Positions 30,769-43,288 of a DNA stretch of 64,000 nucleotides are shown piece after piece. Numbering within the stretch: the stretch's first letter is position 1; each line of letters opens with the position of its first letter. A model generated the notes under the pieces. It had not been told where the DNA came from, searched no databases, and saw only the letters and a program-made list of their open reading frames with translations. The stretch is from Limnanthes douglasii subsp. nivea (lineage: Eukaryota; Streptophyta; Magnoliopsida; Brassicales; Limnanthaceae). A program made the translations under genes and the position numbers. Where the stretch lies: assembly GCA_036936605.1 (NCBI GenBank), contig JAUPFV010000002.1:316154893-316218892 (forward strand), read 5' to 3'.

Positions 30769-33728
30769 CTAAGACTGAGCCTTTGAAGATGGCTCAGCCT
30801 CACTCGTTTTCTTCTTCTTGAGGTCATCATTCTCCTCATTTGGAATCTCCCCGGTGTTCTCTTTCTCATCGGATGAGTCAGCACTAGAATAATCATGCAA
30901 GTCTCCATTAGCCATAGTATGGAAGGGAAGGTCTTTGTACTCTACATAAGTCCATAAATCTCCTAAATTCCTCTTTGGAACTTCTCGTGAAAAAGAAAGA
31001 CCATGTCTAACTTCACTTTGGCATACATTTCTTCCTGTGTATCTATCACATTGTTGGTGTAAGCATCAATCTTGGCTTGAATTTTGGCCTCTTGCTCCCT
31101 TAGCAGATCAGCTTTTTCCTGTGCGGCCTAGGACACCGAGTCCTCGAGCGCGATCTTGTTGTTGGTCAAAGTATGAATGACTTGGTCCTTGGCCTTCACT
31201 TCCTCTTTGAAAGAAGAGAGATCTTTCTCAAACCCGGACTGCTTTGCCCGAAGGTCTTTGATAGTATCTTCTAAGGTAGCTACCTTTGTGGCCCAACCCT
31301 CCTGATTCTTCTTTAACTCCTTATTTTCTCTCTTCAAAACATCAGCATTTTGGGTGGCAATGAGGAGGTCGTTGGACAGTTTCTCCTTGTCAGAATTAAG
31401 GGCAGTAATGATAGCTGACTGACCTCGTACTTGTTTATCCAGAACCAGCACTGGCTGAATATTACTCAATATAGAGTGAGTTATAACATCTCTTTCAATT
31501 GAAACGGTGAAAGATTTACCATTGAAAGTAACGGTGTTCAAAGTGCTTGGAGGGAGGTAGGGCCCAGCAAAGTCGTCTCTGGGGAGGTTTTCAAAGTAGT
31601 CACCAAGCCCCCCAATCCCTGTAATGTCGACACCATCAATACTGATGTCTCCTCCTCCAACCTCATCAGTTCGAAAGTCACCAAGGATCTCTTCTGCTCT
31701 TATTGGATCAGTAGGGTCAACAGGAGGGAGGGGCTCCGGAGGCCGGAGAGAAAGTTCATCACCCCTGGAGGTCTTTTTCTTCTTGGCCTCCCTGTCCTTG
31801 CTTTCTGCTCCCCGTTTCCTATCTCTCTTAGGAACCCTTGGAGGTTTTGGAGATCCTGCCTCTTCCCTAGCACTCTCGTGCTCCACTACTTCTAGAAGAG
31901 CAGCATCAATCTGTCTTGGAACTGGCTTCGCTTGGTTTGTTGGAGCAGTTTCCTCCGCTTCGGCGGGGTTGGCTTCAACCACACTCTTCTTGCCTTTACC
32001 CATTTTTCCTTTCATTTTAATTGGGGCCTTGGCTCGACCAGACAGTTATAGTGACCCGTCCGGTGCGTGTGTTCTTTTAAGAACTACCTCCGGAGGGGGT
32101 GGGGTGGTGAGTTCCTCCCAGGATAAGTCCCTCCGGTCAGTAGTGTTCCAGAGGTGGGACCTTGCAAGATTGCCTCCGGTAAAGGCGTTGTGGAAGCGAT
32201 TTCCCCCCTTTTCAGCAGCCCAAGTGTTTATCTTGGTGCAAGTGGTCTGCCCGGCCTTTAAATAATCATTGAAGCCTTTAGGCAGCACTGTCAAGAAACA
32301 AAAAAGAGAAGACAAGTTAGATAAACAAATTTATAAAATAAAGATGGGAATGAGAGATGGGATTCTTACCATCACTTTGCCATCTGCTGGTGAGGAGACT
32401 TGGGTTGGTACCAGCTTTAATCTTCCTCCCATTCTCCCAGACACCACTCACAAATAAAAAGTGAGTCCTCCAATTTCTCTCCGACTCGAGCAGGTCATCC
32501 ACTGATTTATAGTTATCACCCATGTTGAAGTGATATAAGGGAATATGGTGGTTTCTATAGAGGTTGGCCACAGCTGCGAATTCCTCCATTGGTAGAGGAA
32601 TTCCGGAGAGCCTGGAGGCCATGATACAGGCCATGAGAGTGTACCAGGCATTAGTGCTCAATTGACTTGGGCAAAGCTTGATGAGGTGGAAGTATTTGAC
32701 TATCTCTGGATCTAAGGGAAACCTTAGTCCCGAGTTAAAGAGTTCAATGAAGATAACTATTTCACTAAGCTTGCAGTCCATCGGTGTTTCAGGGTCTATT
32801 AGGATCCTTATTTTTACATTCTCCGGAATCCCCCACTTTGTTCGCATCCGACCCAGTTCGACTGTGTGGATGAAGGCATAATTAACTTTTTGCAAAACGA
32901 TTAAATACTTAACATTAACCTTGTGGAAACAAGGTCTCACTTTTCCCTCGAGGACCTCCGGCAGGTCTGGATGTCTTAGGCATAGTTTTTCTTTGCCTTT
33001 ATCCTTCTTGGCAGTACCAACATCACTCGTTTGTCCGGAGACTTCGGACTCAGACGGAGCCTCTTCAATAGAATCCTCCATTACTTCTTCCATTACCAAG
33101 GAGGGGTTTTCGGTTGTTTTTGGGTGAGGGGAGTTAGAGATTAGCTCAGCATGCCCTCCGGAGTGTTGGTTTTCACTAGTTTCTTGTACTCTGGCCTCCG
33201 GCTGGGGCTCAGAGGCAGCAGTTTCTTTTCGGAGACTTGAGCTAGATGCCTCCGGTCCGACAGCTTGTCCTTAGGAATTTTCATGGGTGCCTCTGGCCCT
33301 GTGTTGCTATCCTTGGCCCCTGATTTGGAAGGTGTACCTTTTTTAGCCTGCCCTTTTACCAGGCGACCTCTTCTCCGATCAACTAACTTATTTGGAGAGA
33401 CATCTGCATCTGATCCCATGGCGATAAATGGAGAAGGCCTCTTAAAACTGGTAACTACTTGCCCTGGTTCAACAATGGGCTCTGATTCCTGAACCGACGA
33501 GCCTGAAACGATTGGTGAAAGGTTGGTTTGAAACAATCTCCTCGGTTTAACGCTTCTGGTTGAAGAAGAGCCATGGTCAGGCTCTGTGTTTGGAATTTCT
33601 GGTTTGTCGACAGGGGAAGTAGGAAGGGCTGCAGCAATGCGCCTTTCTCGTTCAACTTTTTGGGCCTTTTCTAACTCTGATAGATTAAGCCACCCGCCTT
33701 TGATTAAAGCGTTCTTAGCTGTGAACAT
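30769..33728 (-). pseudogene. Antisense gene of Tat-like element (copy C), two exons, decayed
   Basis: Minus strand. It starts MFTAKNALIKGGWLNLSELE at 33728, as in B. Exon 1 has SPFIAMGSDAD, a frameshift near 33140, and the conserved domain (KWGIPENVKIRI, FPLDPEIVKYFHLIKLCPSQ, MASRLSGIPLPMEEF) within 33099-32370. The 82-nt intron is 32369-32288. Exon 2 begins LPKGFNDYLKAGQTTC, with a stop near 32046, Lys-rich clusters, a coiled coil and a C-to-T stop at 31130-31128 (CAG to TAG). It ends at 30769 with a SKAQS-like terminus. Roughly 70% similar to B by eye. Function unknown. Confidence 0.82.
32288..32369 (-). other. Intron of antisense gene (copy C), 82 nt
   Basis: Donor GATG|GTAAGAATC and acceptor TTCTTGACAG|TGCTGCC on the minus strand. 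Phase 1 and the same position as in B although the intron sequence has diverged. Confidence 0.78.
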
Positions 33729-33830
33729 AAACTCACAACCAAAAAGAAGTATTTGTTTTTGAGAGAGAAAACTCTGGAGTTTAGCAAAGCAAGGATGAAG
33801 AGGATGGTAAAACAGTAAAAGAATGATTAA

Positions 33831-33836
33831 TTTATA
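33831..33836 (-). promoter_or_regulatory. TATA box of antisense gene (copy C)
   Basis: The minus strand reads ACTATAAATTAA, about 103 bases upstream of the ATG at 33728, matching the B promoter. A CT-rich leader follows. Confidence 0.62.
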
Positions 33837-34175
33837 GTAAACACACAAAAAGATGCTTTGATACCTAGGATAATTCGAAAGGGTTGCAATGATTAAGGAA
33901 TGACGGTGATATCATCTTTATTAAATGAAGAGGTTACTTTTTGGAGAAGGTGGGAGCGCCATTTTAGGTGAAAAAACGGCTGATATGACGAACCAGAGAG
34001 AGACACGTATCCCACGAATTCTGGCAAGAAACCGTTTAGTTTTCAAGAACTTTTTCAGTTCGGATAAAGCTATAACACAGTTTGAAGGGCCTGTCCGGAT
34101 ATAGATGTGACCAGCAACAGGTTATTTTTTAGGTCTTGCCAAAGGTTTTTGAACACCACCTAAAAAAGGGACTAC

Positions 34176-34550
34176 TGATGAGTCCGGATTCTGTCACCAC
34201 ACTTTATGGGAACCGGACAGGGTCAATTCGGAAAATGTCCATTTCACCGGACAGAACTAAAGTACTTAAAACATAATCACTTCTTGACTAAGCTGCTTAT
34301 TTACTTACTTAGAGCTAATGGGTCTTTAAACTCGACTCGAATCCATTAAACACGACCCGAAAGCCCATGTGGCCCAAATATAAGGGTATAAATACACAAC
34401 CACCAACATTAAATAAGGGTAATAAAAATTAAATACAACCAGGCAGCTTGATTCTCCCTCTACATTCTACCCAAACATTAAATACTCTCAAAATTCCACA
34501 AAACTCTAAACAAAAATTGCAAACTTACCTTTAGACGAAAATAAACCACA

Positions 34551-34553
<3 letters not shown>
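34176..34553 (+). repeat. 3' LTR (copy C)
   Basis: 378 bp, preceded by the purine tract AAAAAAGGGACTAC (34162-34175). It lacks 41 bp present in the 5' LTR; the lost piece lies between two CAG trinucleotides and contains most of the second 34-bp repeat unit. TATA box at 34387-34394. Confidence 0.92.

Positions 34554-34592
<39 letters not shown>
34553..34592. repeat. AT microsatellite, about 40 bp
   Basis: Uninterrupted AT dinucleotides directly after the 3' LTR of C. The target site lay in this repeat, so the TATAT duplication merges with it. Confidence 0.9.
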
Positions 34593-34594
<2 letters not shown>

Positions 34595-34709
34595 AAATAA
34601 ATTAAAATAAGATATCATTATAACAAATATGGTTTATATTAAAATCTCAAATATGGTGTCATAGCATAATATACGCTAATAACTAAAATGTGATTAAAAA
34701 AACTAAAAT

Positions 34710-35425
34710 AAAAGCATAAATCTAATTTTACTTGTACTTTCCACAAATGTCACCAAACAATCATTAAGCATGGATCACTCATTCTATTTCTCAATTCATC
34801 TTCACATAATTGAAACCCGAGAAAACTCGCTCAACACTCGTCGTTTCTACGTGTAAAAGCAAAGCCAACTTAAAAAGTTTATACATCCAATGGAGGATTT
34901 TATGTTATTTTGTATTCACAATCATCCTAAGAGTTCGCAAGTCCTTTTATTTTGTGTCTCGCTGCGGTTAACTTTAGTAATTAAATTAGCGACATTTGTA
35001 TTTGCTTATATATATTTAGGAGTTATTTTAAAATATCTATGCATCCTATAATGATTAAGCATAAATCTCATTTTACTTGTACTTTCCTATTACTAATTTT
35101 ACTTATACTTTCCACAAATGTCACAAAACAATCATTAAGCATGGATCGCTCATTCTATTTCTCAAATCATCTTTACATAATTGAAACCCAAAAAAACTCG
35201 CTAAACACTCGTCGTTGCTACAGGTAAAAGCAAAGCCAACTTAAAAAGCTTATAAATCCAATTGAGGATTTTATTCTTTTTGTATTCACAATCATCCTAG
35301 ATATTTTCGCAAGTCCTTTCATTTTGTGTCTCTTGCGGTTAACTTTAATAATTAAATTAGCGACATTTGTATTTTCTTCTTTATATTTAGGAGTTGTTTT
35401 AAAACATCTATGCATACTATAATGA
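34710..35425 (-). pseudogene. hAT transposase dimerisation-domain remnant, two tandem copies
   Basis: Two units of about 350 bp (34710-35050 and 35055-35425) are clearly alike. On the minus strand both read a segment like YKLFKLALLLPVATTSV.RVF followed by GFNYVKM, which matches the C-terminal dimerisation region of plant hAT-type transposases (LALLLPVATASVERAFS). Stops and frameshifts remove function. Units differ at perhaps 12-15% of sites, so the duplication is not recent. The CAGAGGCGTAGCC end at 24163 probably belongs to it, separated by element C. Confidence 0.72.
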
Positions 35426-36427
35426 CAAACATAAAAAACTCAATCAAAAATAAAATTTAAACTTAGCAAAGCAAAATAAAAATTATGATTCATACAGATC
35501 TATTTTCTCTTAAAGCAAACTCTACATCTCTCTATTTTGAATAGTAACATAAGACATGTAGCAAAATTTCAATTTTGAGAATTAATAACATAGAGACATA
35601 ATAAATATCTTAGTGTTTTGAAGCTAAAAATCAGAAAAAACTATTCAAATGTGTATATAAAAATAATATATATTAAAAAAATTGTTCAATATACTAAAAG
35701 ACGGTATCTTGTAACACTATTAAATATATATTTTTTTAAATCAACATATCTATTTATATTAAAATAATAGAGATATACGATACAAATCTGTATTAAATTT
35801 ATTATTTAAATTTATATTAATATAAAAATAATAATATATTTCATTATACCTAGTGTTAAGCCTCAAACTCAACACCCATGGGCTCCTCTCTTTGTTTTTT
35901 ACCAACTAGGTTGAAACCTGCGTTGTGCTATATAACAACTAAACATAGTATTCACTGAATCAGGTGGGTTCTTGGGACCTTACGGGAACCCGCCTGGCTC
36001 AGCTGGGTCTAGAGGACGATCTTAATAAACAGATTGAAGAATAAAAAAATAATAATGACCATAATAACGAGATTAAAGAACTGCAAGTTTAAAATTTTAG
36101 TCTTAAAGACCATGTTAAAAAATTGAGAAAAGAAAATCAATCCATTTCTACAAGCATTTGAAAGAGATTTCGCGTAAACCACAAGAAAATCGCGCATCAA
36201 ACGAAAGAGTAGAAATATTTAGTTTATTTTTGAACCGTAAACATACAATTAAATATTGGTAGATGACCGTCTGTTAAAGTCACAACTATATTTATTTGTA
36301 AAAGTTGTAAGTCACTAAGCTAATCTTTTGTTTGTTTGAAGTATTATTTTCCTAATCTCGTTTATTATATATTATTATTTCGAAACTACAATTTTATTAT
36401 TGCACCCAATTTGCCCTTAAGTTAGAA
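35426..36427. other. AT-rich intergenic region
   Basis: No coding signal. A GC-richer patch at about 35860-36010 contains ACCTTACGGGAACCCGCCTGG and AACCTGCGTTGTGC; I cannot assign it. Confidence 0.4.
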
Positions 36428-37240
36428 AACTAGTAATATTTTTGCAACTTAAAATGTTATTCCATAACCATTTATAACGTAATCCTGTAACCAATTCAAG
36501 CATAAATTCACAACCAATTAGACTTATTTTTTTTCAGAACAACAATCTTTTTCTGTAACTTAAATGTTATTTCACAACCAATTATAACATAATTCTGAAA
36601 CCAATTGAAACATAATTTTGGACTCAGTTAGACTTATATTTGTTTAATAATATCACTCTTTTCGCAACCAAAATGAACGTAATTTTGCAACTAACTGACA
36701 ATGATTATTTTGAAAGATTGATATTGCATGTCCAATTCCAAATTGTTTAAGAAATAATAATTAGAAAATGAATAAAAAATATTTAATTAAAAAAAAATAA
36801 AATTACATTAATTTATATGTTTTTTCACTTGTTCTTCTATTATGAACCAAGTCTTCAACTTTGGATAGAATACATTTCTTTTAGGTCTTCAAACTCTCTT
36901 TTTCAAGCTAGGTTGAAGAACATCAGATTGATTTGAACTATAAGCTTCACCAAAACTTATTAAAACCAGTGTGTCACGAGAATAAACTTCTTTATAAGAA
37001 TTTGAATTATAATATGACTTTATATAAGTTGATACAATTTTTGCACCTAACCTTCATATATTTCCGCAACCAAAATACAACACATGAAAAATATGTATTT
37101 TTACAACAAACTTGCACATAATTCCGTAATCAAATAACATTAACTAATTCCGAAACCAAAGTAAACATAATTCCTTATCGAGATAACACTAACTAATTCT
37201 ACAACTAAGATGCACATAATTCTGCAACCACACTTGCAAG
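36428..37240. repeat. Degenerate repeat field with AATTCCGCAACCAA motif
   Basis: 36428-36640 holds two units of about 107 bp with shared order (GCAACTTAAAATGTTATT, ACCAATT, TTAGACTTAT) and part of a third. 37040-37240 shows a shorter period of about 23 bp (CACATAATTCCGTAATCAA, TAACTAATTCCGAAACCAA, CACATAATTCTGCAACCA). The same core is in the 90-bp repeat at 23.35 kb and, inverted, at 20.8-21.3 kb. Confidence 0.6.
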
Positions 37241-38119
37241 CTACAAAAAAATATCAAATTTGTTTTCCAGAAATTACACTTTTGAGATAATTTTCAAAAC
37301 AATTATGTGAATGTATAAAATAAAATAATCAGCAAAATTAAAACAATCATATTTATCAAGAAACAACCACACTCGGTGAAGATTTCCAAAACATAAAAAA
37401 AAATGAGATACAAACTACTATAACTCATAAACGACTTCGAAAAATACAGATGTGATTACAAAAGAACAAATTAGAGAATTATCAATAGCCAATTGTAGAA
37501 GAAATTGATTGTAAAGAAGAAAGAAACCTAGAATCTAGAAACACCTAGAATTCATGATCCAAATTTAATAATGAAACGAAGAATAAATCATAGTCATATA
37601 AACAAAGGTATCATTAGTATTTAAAAAAAAAACTCAGGTGGTTATCATATTACTAATTTAACACTAGGTGGTTATTAGTAGATTACCATTAAAAAATGTA
37701 ATATATATGTATTTTTTTTCTATTGATGTTATTACTTTATTATGTTTGTGTTTTATTAGATGAGACATAGGAAGATGTTGATATGTTTATTTAGATATTT
37801 ATTATTTTCATGTAAGCTAAAAACTGAGGCAAAAAATTAGCAGCCACAACCTCTAAAAATTAGCAACCACAACCTCTAAAAATTATTGATCAATAAAACG
37901 TAACAAACGTGCGGCTACGAGAGGGCCATCTCCGGAGCCTGTGGAATCATCATCGGAATAGAAGAAGTCTGGGATAAAATAATATCCAAGGCTAAAAAAA
38001 CTCAACACATCATGCTTACCACAAATAAATAAATAAATTATTCGTTTACTAAAATTTATATATGATTTGTTTTTTATAGTCTACTAATATAATTATTGTT
38101 GTATTTTTTAGGAAATAAA
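37241..38119. other. AT-rich intergenic region
   Basis: Nothing coding. A 27-bp direct repeat TTAGCAACCACAACCTCTAA lies at about 37835-37885. Confidence 0.4.
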
Positions 38120-38600
38120 AGACGAACATACTTTTTTTACCGCTGCAAATGTTGTCATGCGTTGGAAGCTAACCAAAAATAGTTTGGTACGAATCATTAT
38201 CAAACACACCGCATTCGTGTTGCTGTTGACTACATTTTATAATTCGCATACTAACAGTTCTCTCATAACTTTATTTTTTAAAATATGATATAAAAAAAGT
38301 TTGTTCCATTTCTCATTTAGTGAGATGATGATAACGCTTGATGAAGTTGCAATAATTATCGGGTTACCGATAAAAGAAAGACTTATCCAATCGCAGAAAA
38401 AAAAACGATCCGGATATTCTTAGAGTACCAAAAAAAATTTAGATCCACCTTAATTCTTATAAATGTGATGGTCTTAAGATGACTTGGCTAAAAGACCGTG
38501 CCAAATATTATCTACTATATCCTTTGGATTTTGCATTTTCTCGAACAAAAGTGATACCTATATAAAAGTCGACTTATCATATGTAATCGGAGATTAAGTT
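38120..38600 (+). pseudogene. Plant mobile domain (PMD-like) remnant
   Basis: At 38318-38390 the plus strand reads FHFSFSEMMITLDEVAIIIGLPI, matching the 'GEMTITLDDV..LLGLPI' core of the plant mobile domain, carried by some transposons and by MAIN-type host proteins. At 38470-38570 GLKMTWLKDRAKYYLLYPLDFAF fits the downstream part of that domain. The upstream stretch (38130-38290) is too degraded to align. The AG at 38314 may be an old splice acceptor. Pseudogene fragment; transposon or host origin cannot be told. Confidence 0.5.
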
Positions 38601-38758
38601 TCGCTAGGGAGTATGTTTGAGGAATGTATATTCTCATCGAGTTTTATAACAGGTTACTTTGGGTATTTACAGTGTGCGACGATGACGATGACCAAATTCG
38701 CTAATATTTTAGAGTGTTAGATTTTCAAGTATTTCACATGCTTCTAACCAGCATATTA

Positions 38759-38772
38759 GGGGGGGGGGGGGG
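38759..38772. repeat. G14 homopolymer
   Basis: Fourteen consecutive G in an AT-rich setting; a likely site of length error in the assembly. Confidence 0.8.
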
Positions 38773-38851
38773 TTCCATCTATATATGCCACATATTCTTT
38801 TGTGGGAAACTACAAAAACACGCAAACGCAATTCATGAACCTAAAAAGGAC

Positions 38852-39108
38852 GGCTAAGAACCTTTGTTAGTCACCGGAGTTAGGAACTTGTTTCAAAACT
38901 GCCACTTAAGTTATATTTGTCTCAAAAGTACCACTTTTGTTAATTTCCTCTATATTTATGGTCACTAGCGGTGACTCAAAATGCAAAAAGAAAGAGTAAC
39001 ACTAGTGACCACTGGTGAAACAAAGTGATTGTTTCGATACAAAAATTAAATAAGTGGCTATTTTGAAACAAGTGACCAACTCTAGTGACTATCCATGATT
39101 TTTAGCCC
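38852..39108. mobile_element. Mutator-like MITE, 257 bp
   Basis: Long imperfect terminal inverted repeats, about 55 bp each: GGCTAAGAACC...GTCACCGGAGTT...ACTTGTTTCAAAA at the left and its inverse at the right. Flanked by a perfect 9-bp duplication AAAAAGGAC (38843-38851 and 39109-39117). No ORF. Long inverted repeats and 9-bp duplications are typical of Mutator-like elements. Confidence 0.8.
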
Positions 39109-39117
39109 AAAAAGGAC

Positions 39118-42100
39118 ATTGATTCGTTTAGACTCATTTTTATTTCCTACCCGTTGGTATGTTTTAACTTGTAATTTCATTTATTTGGATATGAATAATT
39201 TATTTGGTATATGTTTTTCTTAATATATTTACTCACTGTTTCGATTTACATAATAAACTTTATGTTTTGATATATATATATATATTTACTCCATTTAGAT
39301 CGTAATTTATTTTGCATATTGTTATATATAGTAATACCCTCTATTTTGACATATGTGAGGCTTATGTTAGGCATTAATATAATTGGCATATTATTCACTA
39401 GACCTTTATAGGTTCCGTTAGTGTAAGATTTCGTTCGAGATTGTTTTGTATAATATAAATTTGAACAAGTATAAGTAGAAGATTTCTCTTTATTAAAACA
39501 ATGATTTTGATTGAAATATGAACAACCACGATATCTTAAAATGTAACTTGGACTACTAATGGAGCCATAGAATTTAGCATATTTTGCACATGTTATATTT
39601 CATTCGTAAGAGTACTTAATATTGGTCAAACTATTTGGGGACTTATTATGGTTTGATTTTGGCGTCCGATTCATCGACGAAGTCGAGCCATACTAGCCCA
39701 AAATAATGTTTTGGCAATTCAGATACATCGAACATTAATTACAAGAATCACTTAGAAAAATAATTTTAACTTTGTTTTATATGTTTTTGTTCCAAGATAC
39801 TCTAGTTTGGTTGTTGAATTTTTTTTATGGTGAAAACACTCGAATTTCGGTTATGTATTGATGTTGAATGTTATTGGATGTTTGATGTATTTTTGGTTTC
39901 GATTAATATTTTCTATAGTTTGATTTTGGGTTATGTTATATTTGTAGAAATATATTATAAATTGGTTTAAAATTAAAGATATTTGTCACTTGATTTTTTT
40001 AAAAAAGTGTTAACACTTATTTTCAAGGCGCTCTCGTAAAATTAAATGTTATATTTTTATAAAAAACAACTAATTCCGAAAGAGCCCATATATTTTTTAC
40101 TTTGTATATTTTTGCATCGAGATGCACATAATTTTGAGACATTCCGCTTAGAGTTACGTGCTTTAAAAAAATAACACTTAATTATGATTAAGTGTTATTT
40201 TGTTTTGTAAAAAAACATAATTATGAGACAACCCCTCTAAAATAGGTGTAATGTTATAATTTTTTATCTTTGTGCAATTATAAACCAAATATCATATAAT
40301 TTTAGATATTCCCGTTGAACCTACGTATTTTTATATAAAAAAATAATATTCAATTTTTTAGGTATCTATCAAAATTAATTTTTATTTTGTTTTATAAAAA
40401 TAAACACCTAATTTTTAGACAGCCCTTCGGAAATATGTACCATTTTTAAATTTTTAGATTAAAATTAAGAAGTTACTTTATATAATCTTGTTGTAATTGT
40501 TTACTTAGAAATTAAAAAGTTATTTGAAATGTTTGGTGATTAATTAATATTTTTAGTTGTTTACTTTATTGAATTGTATTCATCACATCACATGTGGAGA
40601 TGAGAACTTTCCTCGTAAATGAAAAAATGCGCGTTCTCGTTATTTACATTATCCTTATCCAATAGATGTTTCTATATGATTAGCTTTCATGGATTACGAT
40701 ATCCATAACTAAAACATGTAGGATTTGATTAGTTTTCTTGAATTACATTATCATTAACTGATATTGTATCCATGTAAGTTTCATTTGTGATTAAAATAGA
40801 ACCATACACTTTCAAATAAAATGTGCATTTCAGCTGAATTTGAGTTGCACAAAAACTTATCATCGACACATTAACCGATGAACATATGAATAACGTGAAT
40901 GAACAAATCATAACCAAAAAATATGAAGCTATATACATCAGAGCCTTTAGGGAAACATATGTCAAAGTATAAAGGAAAACATGGAAATAAAATTGGTCAC
41001 ACATATAAGAAATATATGTTGTCTCATTGTTTTCGTTAGGTTTTCCTAATATTTTTTTCTCTTCAAGTTCAGCTTTGTTATATTATTTACGTCAAGTTTA
41101 GTTTGTAAATATTATCATGGTAACCATTTTCTTTATAAAGAGGTTATTTGAAGTATTAAATAAGTGATAAGTATTATTGAAGCAAATGACAATGAGGATA
41201 GAAAGTCACACACATGAATGATACGATTCACATACAGTTTGAAGTAAATATTGCTAAAGTAAATAGTGCTAAAGTTTGTATCACATTAACGAAACAAATA
41301 CTTAATGAATTTTAAATCCGCAATTAACTTTGTCACTTGAAGTTTTTGTAGGTAAAAAATTATGAGGTTTCATTCTGACAAATGCAAAAATCTGGCCAAA
41401 TAATGAAGGCAACCAACCCTTAGCCTCTAAAAAAAAGGTTAGATAAGTAAGGTAAATTACCAGTAGCAATCCATTTGGAGATATGGTAACCCGTAAAACA
41501 AATAAGTTAATATACTAGTATGATATAAGAGTCTAATTCTATTTTGTTTTATTAAATTAATTTTTTTACTTACGTTGATAAAGTGTTTAACGTTCACGTA
41601 CGATTTTAACGATTGAATGGTATTCATGATTAATGGAGAAATTTTATATATTATATATTTAAATACGGTCATAATTATGAATATTTTTTAGGATATTACC
41701 ATCCAATATTATTGAGTGGCAAATAACGAAAAATATTTGAGCCTATGTAGTTCAACATCAACTCTTTCACAACTACTGTAAACTAGTTCGTACATAGGTA
41801 AATCTGATATGATTTGTTCTATTAGTGAGGACCTCACATGCGCTCATCCATCTTTGGCAAAACATAAATCCACATGCAACAGATCTAAAACCACATTGAC
41901 CATCTGATCTCACATTCGTGCAATCATATATGAATATACGCAAATATTAGGGTAGTTGTTGCAAAAATAATGATGTATCACTAAGGTTGGAGGTTAATTT
42001 TTTTTGTATTCGATATATATATTTTATTTTACAATGTAATTTTCTAACGTTTCTTTCAATTTTAGCTCGAGAAATAGGACTTAGACATGATGTTGTTTTT

Positions 42101-43288
42101 GCACTATCGCCTTGCACAATTACATGTTCGAAAATTGATTTCTTTCTTTTGGTTGAATTACTTTTCGACCGTTTACTACATCTACCTTTAGTCTTCGCCT
42201 TCTTAATATGTATAAATCTCTCATTTTTTTCGGTTCAATTACTTCACAAATTTTTATTATGATATGAAATCTATGCTCACGATCGTAACAATTGAAGAAC
42301 CAATCATCGGTATTTTCTCCTCGATATAATCATACTCGTTATATTGGACTTGTATGGCTATGGTTGACGTTTTCCATCTTTTTTCGACCATACTTAATAA
42401 AATTTATGGTGCTCTACTACATGTAATCCAACCTCAGATGCGCAAGGAAAAACATGCGTCTTGATAATATCACATCTGTATTCTTGCTAATGCCCGAGAA
42501 AACATTTAACAGAGCCATATGCACCTTTCGTCTTAATATTAATAAAAATAAATGGTCATTCAAAATAAAAGTATTATAATAAATACATTACTAAATATTT
42601 GGTTTACCGACTCGTTGTGTTGATTCTGATAAATTAAACTTGATGATGTAAGCATAAATGAACTTTTCACGATAAGGTTCTAGCTAAGATGTTTAAGCCT
42701 AATCGGGTTCCATGGTATGTTTTATAATCTTATTTTATATGTGTTATATTTTAGATAAACTTGCTTTTGGTACCATATTAAACAATTATCTCCTAAGAAT
42801 TTTTAAATCCCTCAAATACAATATGTTCGTAAACAAGTTCTTTATATTTTAAGGATATTTTTGCTTATGTGTCATCTACATTGTATGTGTGTCATTTTTT
42901 GAAATATTTTGTTAATTGGTTTCATTAATGTTAGTTCTCTAGCCGTCACCAAAATATCAGGTAACACGCAACGATTTTTCTCAATAAGCAATTACAAATG
43001 ATCCAATGTCCATGTATAATTGTCAAACCTTTCGCGACTCATAAAAATGAATATAATGCAAAATGTGATATTTGTTGACGTAATATTAATAAATTTCAAC
43101 AATGAAATCTTTTACCTCGTTTTCTTGAATGTATTATCTATAATATGGACCTTATGAAATGTTCTTAGAAGATCGATAGACGTAGTGAGTGAAAATGATT
43201 AATTGGTAATTATTTTAGACCCATCATTTTTTGTTCTATGTTATTTGTTGTGTTTTTCATCTTACCCAACAAAATTTGATATTGTGGC
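39118..43288. other. AT-rich intergenic region
   Basis: No gene supported. 39990-40450 contains diverged repeats with GAGACAACCCCTCT-like and TTTTATAAAAAT segments. 40168-40201 is a hairpin. Short ORFs at 40729-41004, 41457-41672 and 41987-42262 show no recognisable domain. 43260-43288 borders element E. Confidence 0.5.
40168..40201. repeat. Perfect inverted repeat, 15-bp arms
   Basis: AAAATAACACTTAAT and its exact reverse complement, separated by TATG. It may be the tip of a small decayed inverted-repeat element. No target duplication was recognised. Confidence 0.75.

Larger units (their letters stand above)
24235..34553 (+). mobile_element. Tat-like Ty3/gypsy retrotransposon, complete but decayed (copy C)
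   Basis: 10,319 bp, same order as copy B and clearly related in gag, pol, primer site and antisense gene. LTRs are 420 bp (24235-24654) and 378 bp (34176-34553); they differ by a 41-bp deletion, a single-base deletion and about 18 substitutions counted by eye, so C is much older than B. The target duplication is TATAT (24230-24234 and 34554-34558); the site is AT-repeat rich, so this is slightly less certain. Many stops and frameshifts. Confidence 0.93.

Noticed and set aside
31624..32265. A 213-codon plus-strand ORF
   Set aside because: It is the complement of exon 2 of the antisense gene in copy C; composition is Ser/Gly biased and has no homologue in B.
35860..36010. GC-richer patch with CCTTACGGGAACCCGCCTGG, considered as a tRNA or SINE
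   Set aside because: No cloverleaf, A/B box pair or poly(A) tail could be assembled.
38759..38772. G14 run considered as a G-quadruplex or regulatory site
   Set aside because: A lone homopolymer in AT-rich DNA is as likely a sequencing or assembly length artefact.
41987..42600. Possible FAR1/Mutator-type transposase C-terminus on the minus strand
   Set aside because: One basic stretch (KTKGRCSKRSK) is suggestive, but no catalytic or zinc-finger motif could be read, so it is not reported as a feature.
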